Source: Cryoendolithus antarcticus
Taxonomy: Eukaryota > Ascomycota > Dothideomycetes > Cladosporiales > Cladosporiaceae
DNA: 64,000 bases
Direction: 5' to 3'
Assembly (NCBI GenBank): GCA_002077065.1
Contig: NAJO01000055.1
Span: 1 to 64,000 of the forward strand
The position numbers were made by a program, and so were the translations under genes. Under the pieces are notes generated by a model that made no database searches, was not told the origin of the DNA, and worked only from the letters and a program-made list of their open reading frames with translations. Of the stretch, positions 23,045 to 33,500 are shown piece after piece; position 1 is the stretch's first letter; each line of letters opens with the position of its first letter.

Positions 23045-25842
23045 ATGGCGAAGGAGGAGGAGAAGAGCAAGACCGAGGACAAGGGCAAGGGCAAGGTCGA
23101 TGATGCAAAGCACGTGAACGGCTCGAAAGAGACTACAGTCAACGGCAAAGATGGCAAGAAGGACGACATTGTCGAGCTTGCACCAGAGGAGCTCAGCGAG
23201 GAGGACCAGAAGCTGAAGGATGAGCTCGATATGCTGGTAGAGCGACTGACAGAGGATGACAAGTCGCTCTACACACCCGCGTTGGAGGCCATCAAGGATA
23301 GCATCAAGACCAGCACATCATCTATGACGGCCGTGCCGAAGCCGCTCAAGTTCCTGCGACCTCACTACGAGAAGCTTTGCGAGGCATTCGAGCGATGGCC
23401 GCAAGGTGCCGAGAGAGACTCGCTGGCGGACACCTTATCAGTGCTGGGCATGACGTACTCGGACGAGGACCGACAGGACACACTGAAGTACCGTCTGGTG
23501 GCTCCTGGCAAAGACTTCGGGTCGTGGGGTCATGAGTACATGCGGCATTTGGCATTGGAGATCGGCGCGGTATACTTGAAGCGACTAGAGGAGGACAAGG
23601 GTACGGCCGATCTGACAGAGCTTACCCTCACACTCGTGCCGTTCTTCCTGTCACACAATGCGGAGGCCGATGCAGTGGACATTCTCTCGGAGCTGGAGAT
23701 GATCGAGAAGATCGCCGACTTCGTGGACGAGAACACATATCCTCGCGTCTGCCTGTACATGGTCTCGATGGTGCCATTGCTCACATACCCTGATAACGAC
23801 CGCTTCGTACGGACAGCACACGACATCTACGTCAAGCACAAGCAGCTTACGAAAGCCATGTCACTCGCGATCCGGCTGAATGACATGGAGCTGATCAAGG
23901 CAGACTTCACCTCTACCAAGGACAAGGCATTGAAGTGCCAGCTCGCCTTCATCCTAGCACGGCAACGGATACCACTAGAGCTCGAGGGTGAAGATGCTGA
24001 CGACTCGGAGATTCAAGAATGCCTCAACAACACCAAACTACCTGAGCACTTCAAAGCTCTTGCCAAGGAGCTCAACATCCTCGATCCCAAAGTACCCGAG
24101 GATATTTACAAATCACATCTCGAGTCATCCAGAACAGCCGGCCTGACCAACACCGATTCTGCTAAATACAACCTTGCCTCGGCTTTTGTGAACGCCTTTG
24201 TAAACGCTGGCTTCGGTCCGGACAAGCTCATGCTGCACGAGGGCGTGAAGCAAAGCTGGATCTGGAAAGTCAAAGAGGATGGTATGAGTTCGACAGCCGC
24301 ATCAGCCGGCATGCTGATGTTGTGGGACATGGATATGGGTCTTGACAAGATTGATGCATTCACATATGTCGAGCAGGATCAGGTCAAGGCAGGTGCTGCA
24401 CTTGCAAATGGTATTATCAACAGTGGCGTGAGAGTGGATGGCGACCCAGCAATGGCGTTGCTTGGTGACCTTGACGACAAGAGCATAGCTGTCAAGGTCG
24501 CGAGCATACTTGGTTTGGGCCTTGCGTATGCTGGTTCGAATAAGGAGGATCTGCTTGAACTGCTGCTTCCATATGTTTCCGACACATCGCACGACATGCA
24601 GATCTCAGCCATGGCTGCACTATCACTTGGTTTGATCTTCGTTGGCAGTGCACAATCGGATGTATCCGAGGCCATTATTCAGACGTTCCTAGACGAGGAG
24701 CGAACGAGCCAGCTCAAGGATAAGTGGACTCGCTTCATGACCCTCGGGCTCGCGCTTTTGTTCTTCGGTCAACAAGAGGAAGTGGACGTCGTGCTGGAAA
24801 CCCTCAAAGTCATCGACCACCCCATGTCGAAGCCTGCATCTGTGCTAGCCGACATCTGCGCATGGGCGGGCACGGGTGCGGTACTGAAGCTCCAACAATT
24901 GCTCCACATCTGTAATGAGCACATCGAGGAGCAAGATGATTCCGAGGACGATAAGAACAAGCCGGACGAGCCGAAGAAGGACGTGTCGGGAGACCAGCTC
25001 GTGCAGTCGTATGCTGTGCTCGGCTTATCACTCGTGGCTATGGGTGAGGATGTCGGTCAAGAGATGGTGCTGCGACAATTTGGTCACCTCATGCACTACG
25101 GCGAGGCGAATATCCGGAAAGCTGTGCCACTTGCCATGGGCTTGATCTCGCCATCGAATCCGCAAATGAAAGTCTACGACACCCTCTCACGATACACTCA
25201 CGACAATGACATTGATGTCGCCATCAATTCTATCTTCGCCATGGGGATGCTGGGTGCAGGCACAAACAATGCACGTCTCGCACAACTATTGCGACAGCTC
25301 GCTAGCTACTACCACAGAGATGCGAATGCGCTCTTCATGGTACGCATTGCACAAGGTCTGCTCCACATGGGCAAGGGCACACTAAGCATCAACCCATTCC
25401 ACACCGACCGCACGGTGTTGTCGCGGGTGGCCACTGCTGGACTACTCACCGTCACACTGTCGCTCATCGACGATCCACGGCAGTTCGTTCTCGGAGACCA
25501 TCACTACCTTCTCTACGTGCTTGTCACAGCCATGCATCCTCGCTTCCTGATCACACTCGACGAGGAGCTGAAGCCGCTGCAGGTCAACGTGCGGGTGGGT
25601 CAGGCGGTGGATGTTGTTGGACAAGCAGGTCGACCGAAGACGATCACTGGTTGGCAGACGCAGAGCACGCCTGTGCTGCTCGGATACGGCGAGCGAGCTG
25701 AGCTTGAGGACGAGGAGTGGCTGTGTTTGAGTAACGTGATGGAGGGGATCTGCATACTGCGAAAGGTAAGTGAAGCTTGAATTCTTACTGTTATACTCGA
25801 GACTGACAAGCATGACAGAACCCGGACTGGGAGGCAACATGA
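23045..25842 (+). CDS. RPN1: 26S proteasome regulatory subunit Rpn1 (2 exons)
   Basis: Scaffold subunit of the 19S base; it binds ubiquitin, shuttle receptors and Ubp6. Exons 23045-25765 and 25819-25842 give 914 residues. The second exon encodes only NPDWEAT and the stop, completing the conserved tail ILRKNPDWEAT. Residues 1-70 are Lys/Glu-rich and disordered. The middle carries the proteasome/cyclosome repeats: SILGLGLAYAGSNKEDLL, MAALSLGLIFVGSAQSDV, VLGLSLVAMGEDVGQEM and SIFAMGMLGAGTNNARL. An acidic insert (EEQDDSEDDKNK) lies near residue 640. The ATG at 23045 is the first usable one; upstream codons in frame lack ATG. Confidence 0.96.
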
Positions 25843-26846
25843 GGAACACGTACGGGAGCTGCATGAGTAGATCGCACGGCATAGCGACGTGCAGGCGTTG
25901 CATGAGATGGGATAGTGACTAATCCATAGAGATAGCCCAGGCTCTGCCGATCAGAGTCGGCATGTATAACAACAACACTGTGCTACAGATGGCTTGAGCT
26001 GCTGATCATCGTCCCACGCTGCAGTGGCACCCATCAGCTGTGGGTTCATACATACGCAGTGATGGTACCAGTGGTATTATGAGCGTTTATGATTGCGGAT
26101 TGCGTTTTGACAGCTGATACGACTCGTTGATGAGACGATTGCTCGATTAGCTGAGGTCCGCTACATCTCCCGCCTCAGATGCGATGGCAAGCTCCAGTAG
26201 TCCAAATCGAGCATGCAGAGCCGAACGGATCAGTGCCGAAGACCGCCGGCATCCAACAACGTCACCTTCCACTTGCAATCCAAGAGACACGACACTATGT
26301 ATGTTGCACGCAATGTCGTGCACCGGTCGTGGCACGCGTGGTAGCTACCTACTCCCCATTCACAGCATCACAGCGATATGCTCGGATTGTCTGGTCTGTT
26401 TCAGCCCCGAAGATCCTACATTCCACGCCACTAGATCCGCCTATCTTGCTGCGGGTCTGGCCGATACGACCCTGCAGCTCTGGCTAGTCAAACGTGGGAT
26501 CAGCGTTCGTTCGGCTTTCCAATCGTATTGATCACCCGGACGTAGGTATATCAGGACCTCACCTGTAAGCTGGTTTCATATGTTAGTCTTCTTTCCAGGT
26601 ATCACCAAGTCCATCTTTCCTACCTGTCTACTTTCACTATTGCAACAGCTTCAAATTGTCCTGAACTACACCGTTAGTACGACACATCCCAATCTGCTGC
26701 ATGACACCCTTCCCCAACACCCCATACCCACCCAGCATAGCACGCACGTCGATGTCGGATTCCTGCAACATCCGCAAACAAGGCCGCACCTTCATCCCGC
26801 TGAGTAAACGTCCGTATTTCGACTCGACGTTAAGTAATCCGCAATC
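25843..26846. other. Intergenic, 1.0 kb
   Basis: 3' flank of Rpn1 and promoter of the acetyltransferase gene. Frames of about 100 codons on the plus strand (26179-26531) have no recognisable character. Nothing else seen. Confidence 0.5.
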
Positions 26847-27743
26847 ATGGCGCAAACCGCTCAGTCGATCGGCGCCAGCACTATCACTCTCGCAAGCTCC
26901 AGCAAGCACGCCTTGAACCCACCTCATCAGATTGTGGATATCAAGGTGCCGAATACTGCTGCTCGCGAAGCTGTGGATAAAGCGGTAGCGAACTCAGCGG
27001 GTGAAGGTGTGAGGGTCTTGAAGCTGGAGGAGTATAAGCAGGCTGCGGAAACGCTGGCTGAGGCTTTCAGGGAGGACGAGAGTTCGTGGTACTTCCTCGA
27101 TACGCCGGATCGGGAGCACTGGACCAGGGAGCAGAAGTGGGAGCTGCATGTCAAGATCTTTGAGTACATCGCCTATGCCCACTTGCTGAAGGGACTGGTG
27201 CTGAGTTCTGGGCCGAACTATGATTGCGTAGCTTGCTGGTGAGTACCTTCGCTGAGACCAGAGATATCAGTGTATTGGATGATGCTGACGAGACTCGCGG
27301 ACAGGATGCCACCAGGCGAGAACATGGACGACACGCTCACCCTTCTCCGCTCCGGCATGTGGCGCCTCAACTATCAGCTCTCCCCCGAAGGCAAAACGCG
27401 CTTCTTCTCCGAGTTCCTGCCCCTTCTGAACGACACCAAGTTGCAAGTCCTCGGCCCAGAAGTCGACGCTGATTCCTGGTATCTCGTCTACATCGGTACT
27501 CGCTCCACGGGGCGCGGCAAAGGGTACGCCCGGAAGGTCATCAAGCACGTTACAGGCCAGGCAGATAGAGAGGGCAGGGCGTGCTATTTGGAGAGTTCGC
27601 ATGCTGTGAACAGGATTATTTACGGGAAGATGGGTTTTGAGCTGCAGAAGAATATTTATTTGCAGAGGGCGAAGAAGCATGTGGAGCTGGATATTATGGT
27701 TAGGCAGCCGAGAGTTGATGAGAAGGTCATGGGAGGGGCGTAG
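26847..27743 (+). CDS. GNAT-family N-acetyltransferase (2 exons)
   Basis: Predicted acetyl-CoA-dependent N-acetyltransferase; substrate unknown. Exons 26847-27238 and 27305-27743 (66-nt intron, GTGAGT...ACAG) give 276 residues; the junction encodes CWMPPGENMDD. Residues 60-120 form the first helices (EEYKQAAETLAEAFRED). The acetyl-CoA loop is IGTRSTGRGKGYARKVI near residue 210 (R/Q-x-x-G-x-G/A type). The following strand-helix CYLESSHAVNRIIYGKMGF is typical of GNAT motif B. It resembles widespread uncharacterised ascomycete GNAT proteins. Neighbouring genes give no clue to substrate. Confidence 0.85.
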
Positions 27744-28243
27744 GACATCATGGCGCGGGGCTGAAGCTCTGGGTGATGTGTTGAGGGATTGAATGGTTGT
27801 TGGAATATCGCGTGATACTTCTGGTTCCCTTATCGCGGGCAAAAGGAGACGCTGAGACGAGGTCTTCACTGGTGTAGGTGGACGTTTCCATGAGAGGCTA
27901 TTCAACATGGCTCATACTGGATAGAATAGCGGTTGTCAGGGATTTTGTCTGGAACGTCTCTGGATGTTTAGCACGGCCCCAAGCATCGTGTCGTGCTTGA
28001 ACCGTGTCGACGGCACCGACACTTGAGCCATATGCTCCACGTCAGACTTGCCATGTACTTTGTAGCTTAGCCTGTGCATGACCACAGTAACCTGTAGTGT
28101 GGAGTAGGCACTGACTGGTCCAACGACCGACTGATAACGAGCAGCCATGGGCCGTAGGTCAAATGGCGTAAGCATCCATCGTGAATGTTCCTTAGACCCA
28201 TATGTACACTGCTGACTCGCCTAATTCCACCTCTCTCAACCTC
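27744..28243. other. Convergent intergenic region, 500 bp
   Basis: Between the 3' ends of the acetyltransferase (plus) and NDUFS4 (minus) genes. Should hold both termination regions. No gene seen. Confidence 0.5.
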
Positions 28244-29033
28244 CTACTTCGTCCTCACTTGCTTCAGCCTCCCCGCATCATGCAAGAACTGATTCGCATA
28301 CGCCTTGGGCACGAACTTCCGCTCATTCGGCTCCTGCACGAAGTACTCGTAGCCCTGCTTATTAGCAAAGTTGATCGCATCCTCCCTCGAGTTGAAACTT
28401 AGTCGTGTGCCTTGCATGGCGTCTGCGGAGGATTGCCAGCCCATGAGCGGGTTCTCCCAGCGGTGGCCTTTGGACATGACGTCCCAGTCCATGCGCCAGT
28501 GGTGGCCGTGCCAGGAGCCGGATTGTGTGGCAGTTTTGGCGGGTTGGTAGATACTGGGCATTGTTAATATGGGGAGCGGATTGGGAATATGGACTGGAGG
28601 GAGGCGTGCCGAACTGTGCGTGCTTGGAGCTCTGTGGGCGCACCCGATAGTACTGCGGCGGGAGTGTCGAGCCCGGGCTCTGAGCCGTCCATTACGCGCA
28701 TGGGGACTGGGGAAAAGTTGCTGGGCACCGTCTCAGCCTCATGCATGGGATCTCAATTCACTCGACTACTCACGATGTCCTGTAGTCCACCACTGCATCG
28801 TAGTCTGGTGCATGTCTGGGTTGTCCTTCCGATGCTCCCTCCTGCCGTATCATAGCTGAAGCTCCTGGCCGTGCTCCTGGCGAAGCTGAGGGTGAGGATG
28901 TCCCTCGGTCGCCGGGCGAGGCATCTGATACGCTGCGACTTGCGATGGTGCTGGCGGCTGGTACTCGTCGTGTGATGGCTGGCCGAGTCGATGCTCGCAG
29001 TGTGGAAGCTGCGAAGCGCTGTAACGGAGCCAT
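28244..29033 (-). CDS. Mitochondrial complex I subunit NDUFS4 (18-21 kDa, 3 exons)
   Basis: Accessory subunit of NADH:ubiquinone oxidoreductase in the mitochondrial matrix arm. Exons 28774-29033, 28610-28720 and 28244-28553 give 226 residues. The N-terminus is Arg/Ser/Ala-rich with few acids, a mitochondrial presequence. The mature part carries MDGSEPGLDT, AVLSGAPTELQARTVR, then IYQPAKTATQSG, WRMDWDV, RWENPLMGWQSSAD, and the conserved end EPNERKFVPKAYANQFLHD with KQVRTK. The second intron (28554-28609, 56 nt) appears to start with GC (GTTCG/GCACGC). The only in-phase GT alternative would leave a 41-nt intron and add foreign residues. Family certain; that exon end less so. Confidence 0.93.
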
Positions 29034-29214
29034 GTCTGCGGTGAGATGTGGTTTCGTTATTATTATCTGGGACTCTGGACTCTAATGCTCGCTGTCGTAG
29101 AGGCGTACTGCACAGACCACCAGTCTTCCCGCCAAGCTTCGAGACATTGAAGTCGCAACCTCCCATTCGCGCCGACATCAAGAAAGATCTCAGACCAGCT
29201 CAGTATCCGCAGCC
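29034..29214. promoter_or_regulatory. Compact bidirectional promoter, NDUFS4 / ATP synthase subunit f
   Basis: Only 181 bp separate the two start codons, which point away from each other, so the two mitochondrial genes must share most of their promoter. No CCAAT box is visible in it. Confidence 0.7.
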
Positions 29215-29812
29215 ATGGTGTCCACTCTGATTCCTCCGAAGGTGAGACTATAGTGACGAGAGTATGATGAATAGCGCTGACACAGACTCCCAGATCGCAT
29301 CCCCATCCGTAAGTCCAGCCATCGCGAAGCCCCCCGGATACCTCCCAACACCACATTCGAACCCGACTACGACCCCTCACAACCTAGCGCGGTCTCTGGC
29401 AGCGGAATGAATGGACACGAAACAGACAGCAGACTAACATGTCGACCCGCAGGCCATCGGCGGCGCAGCAGACGCAGCGCGCATGCAAAGAGTCGTCTCA
29501 TTCTACGAGAAGCTGCCCCGAGGCGCCGCACCCGCACCACAACCCAAGGGTCTCATTGAGCGGTACCAGGCACGGTACATGAACGGGAAGAACGCGAGGG
29601 CGATGCGTGAGTAGACTGCGATGATCCGGCCGGGGTGTGGAAGCGGAGGGCTGACGAGTATGGCAGCGCTTGTGCATGTCATTGGTGGCATTCTAGTGCT
29701 CGGATATGCGAACAACTACTACTTCCATCTCCGTGAGTTCCTCCAGGGCAGGAGACACGCTGGGCAAAGTAGCTGACTTGAAGCAGGACACCACAAGAAC
29801 AACGCCCATTGA
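29215..29812 (+). CDS. ATP17: Mitochondrial ATP synthase subunit f (Atp17 type, 5 exons)
   Basis: Small F0 subunit with one membrane helix, needed for assembly and dimerisation of ATP synthase in the inner mitochondrial membrane. Exons 29215-29241, 29294-29308, 29453-29606, 29667-29732 and 29787-29812 give 95 residues. The N-terminus MVSTLIPPK matches yeast Atp17 after its short presequence. Exon 2 is a 15-nt microexon (IASPS). Exon 3 carries FYEKLPRGAAP and GLIERYQARYMNGKNA. Exon 4 is the membrane helix LVHVIGGILVLGYANNYYFHL. Exon 5 ends RHHKNNAH. All phases close. Four introns in a 95-codon gene is dense. Confidence 0.93.
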
Positions 29813-30564
29813 GCGTAGGATGTACGTCGAGTGGAGCTGGAGAGGAGTGCCGAGTAGCTGTACATACTAGTTGTCAAGGCGTCACAAAATCACATCAATC
29901 GGGGTCTCTCATTGAGCTACCATGAGAGACAGTCCACGCTCTCATCATGTACTTTCAAGGCGTTGCCTAGTGTTCTCGTGCGGAGAAGCCTACCACTAAT
30001 TCGTCTCTATCATCGCCACTCTGATCCACAGTGCTCTAGTCTACATTACAGTATCGTTCTTCTATGGTCACAGTGAGTCCTCCATGATGAGTACATGTCA
30101 GAGCTCTTGCCCACACAGCGGTCGCCTCCGATTTGTCTTGGCACGGGCGCGTGACTCGGACCTCAGCCACACGTACCACGCTCCTTTGATGCCGACGACA
30201 TGACTGCATCCCCTCACATCAAACAACTCTATCTCCCCCTCCTCACACCCACGAGGTACCCGAAGCGTACCTCTCTCTGCAACACAGCTCCGCGCCAGCA
30301 CGCGCCCCAATTCGCGAACGTGCCTCCGCAGCTCACTTCCACCGCGCTCCACCCCGATCACCACCAGCGTGGCGCCGGTCAACATACACCTATAGGTACT
30401 TCACCCTTGTTCACCCCTACAGCGTTCACCATCACAGTCGCAAGGAGCTGCAGACAGCACCTACGCTGGACATCCATCACGTTCACCTTCTCTCAGCCAA
30501 CACTGAGCTCACGTGGCCTTGTCGGACGTCATGCACGTCTCCCGATCCTGCTTCCCGGATACAC
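29813..30564. other. Intergenic, 752 bp
   Basis: Promoter and leader of the 30565 gene. An ATG-started frame from 30200 ends at 30568, overlapping the next start as ATGA (see findings). Confidence 0.5.
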
Positions 30565-33500
30565 ATGACTGACACCTATGCTCCAACTTTAGTCGGCGAG
30601 ATTGTTATGGCAGAGCAGATTAGCCACAATGTGGTAATCAACACCGAGTCGGCGAGCGGCTCGTCTCCGCTTGCCGACGTTGCTTCGAACCACAACATCA
30701 CTCCAGCAATCGCCGACGGCACCCAACATGTTTCAACGCCCATAACCACAGATGAGACTGCTTCGACCAAGTCGCAGAACTCCGACGCTGCGGCCGCTAA
30801 TGGCTCGCTCGGAGTCAAGGATATGGGAGATGATGCTGTGCAGCCTGCCGCGGAACCAAGTGCTGGGGACGCCGCAGAGCAGCCGGCAGAGCCTGCCGCA
30901 GTCGAGACGCCTGCACAAGACAAGCAGGAGGATAGCATGGGTAGCGCGAGTGATCCGCTGCCAAATGGCGTTCACGGAGAGTCTGCAGAGGATACAGCCT
31001 TGCACGACACATCTGCGGACCCAAGCGTTCATTCAGACACAGAAACCAGCCGAGCGGATGCTGCAGACGCATCCAAGGATGACAAGAGGCACGTGCGCAG
31101 AGAGAGCGTGAAAAAGGCAACTACCTTCAGCAGGGTATCCGTGTCGAAGAGCTTCTTGGCAAAATCCTCGACACCAGTGCCAGCAGCTGCAAAGGGTGGT
31201 GAGAAAGGTAAGCTGCGCTTTGTGCCAGTGACACATGGATACGGGACTGATCTGCCACTAGCCGCTCCTGCTAGCACCGCTGCATCAGCCGCATTGAAAC
31301 CACGCCTCATCGCCAAGACCGGAGCTTCCTTGATAGCACAGAAAGCTCGCCAGAATTCAGATACCCTGAGTGGACCTGATGCCAACAAGGTCTGGAACAA
31401 GAACAGGCCAACAGCACCTGCGCCACCAAAGCAGTTCACAGATGAAGAGCTGAAGCAGCAGTATGGCATACACCTGGCAACTAGGCTGCAGTCCGACGGG
31501 GAGGGAAAGGAGAATAAGTGGGCAGATATCGACGATGAAGACGATGACTGGGTTCCGGAAACAGTCGTGTGGATGGATGGCACCAAGACGAACCTCACAC
31601 CCGCCGACGCCACGCCTGTGCAGAAAGAAGCAGAACTCGCCGTGCCACCATACAAGAAGCCTGTTGAAATCGCGAAGCCAATGCTGTCAATTGCAAGTAA
31701 GCAGAATGCGCCTGCCGGACCACCGAAGACCATCTTGCGACCTGGCATTGCAAAGACGGCTAGTAACTCAACATCGAACACTGGTGCCGAAAAAGCGACG
31801 CTCAAAGCTAAAAGCCCAGTCGCCACGGCTGTCAAGTCACCGTGGGCATCCATCCCGAAAGTCGACACTGTGCCTCTGGTGAATCCTCCAACTCAATATC
31901 ATGCAGCGCCGACACCATTCGCAACTCAGGACGCACGTGCGTACGAGCAAGCTCCTCCATCTGGGCCGCCGTTGCCCGAGATGGCCCCGGATGCCTTCGA
32001 TCGTACACTGCGCAGCGGTGACGGCAGGCAACGCGAGCTATTCAACTCTACCAACGGCCGGTTTGAGCCCGCCGCCGAGAACCGTCGAGCTTCCAGGGGG
32101 TCAGACTCGTACACACGCAAGCCTGCGTTGTTGCAACGCCCGTCCCAGGCATCAGGCGGTCCAGCTGAGCCATCAGCAGCGTTTCAAACTCGGACTAGTA
32201 GTCAGACCGATGGACCCCCATCGTGGGCACGCCGCAGGGGTTCCAGTGTCAGTCAGGCCAGTGGACCACCAGGCAGGCGCATGTCTACCACACGTTCTCA
32301 CGAGCCAGTCTTCGCTGCGGAGCGTCGTAGCAGCACTATCACTGGTCAAGACCCGGCAGCATCGCCGAAGTCCGCCAAGCACGAGCCTGTTGCGCCCGCA
32401 TTCGCGCAACAGAACGCGTGGAGTCAGCAGATGCCACCGCCTCCACCAGCTGGTGCTCCAGTGGAGGTTGAGGATGCGGCAAAGCTACAAGAAAAGATCA
32501 TGAAAGAGAAGAAGGAGGCCAGTACGAAGATGCGCGAGAAACGGATGGAGGACGACAGACTTGCGGAAGAAGCTCGCAAAGCCAGATTAGCAGCAAAGCT
32601 GGCTGAGTTGGGCGGCGCCGGCATGTCACGCTCTGAGCGCGAAGCTGCAGCTGTTGCTGCAAAGGCTGCGGCAGAACAGAAAGCGAAGGAGGCTGTCAAG
32701 CCTGCTGCCAAGGCTCATACTGCGTCCGAGAGGCCGTCCTCAGTCGCAGACTTGAAGGCTGCGGCGGCGACTTCGGCACCTCAGACCGCCACCACACCTA
32801 CGGCAGTCAATGATGTCACTTCGAAGGCGCAGGCACCGGATCAAAGCGGGGCGAGTGCACCATCAGCGAAGGTACCGGGTCTGACCGAGCCCACGAGCTC
32901 GACTGACCAGACGACGCGCCTGCCGACCAACAGCCTCCTTTCGCCCGCTCTTGCCAGCCGTGCACCTGGTCAGCAGCAGCAGTCACTGTCGCAGAAGCCA
33001 GCTTTCCCAACGTCAGGAGATCAGAAGCAGCAAACCTTCCCGTCATCGACGAGCGACATCTTCACAGCACCATGGCCCACAGCAGGCAGTGGCAACGTAT
33101 GGGGCTCCAGTGGTGCACTGGGCAATGGCACATTCGCACCGACGCTTAGTGGGCTTCCACAGATTCCGAATAACATGAGTCGGCCACCGACTTCGGCGCG
33201 CATCTCCCCGCAAGGTCTCGGTCAAGACGGAGCATCACCTGCGCTGACTCAACCACCTGGCTTTGGTGACTCGCGACCGATCACGGCAAACAGCCTAGGT
33301 GCCCGTCCAGATCATTTCATGGCACAGTCACGTGCAAACGGCACCTCCCCAACACCTGGCTTGGGCCGGCAGCAGCATGTGCCTGGTCCTATAGCACCTC
33401 CATCGCGCGCACAGCCCAACAGGGATCAGCGACCTGATGACAGAGCCAAAGCCAGCGGCTGGAACAGCTATGCAGTCGATGGTCCACAACAGTATGCTCG

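Noticed and set aside
26179..26531. Overlapping plus-strand frames of about 100 codons between Rpn1 and the acetyltransferase
   Set aside because: Two frames overlap with no recognisable domain, as expected by chance in GC-rich DNA.
31029..31868. 279-codon minus-strand frame inside the 1439-residue gene
   Set aside because: Shadow of the codon bias of the sense gene; the sense frame is open for the full 4.3 kb.
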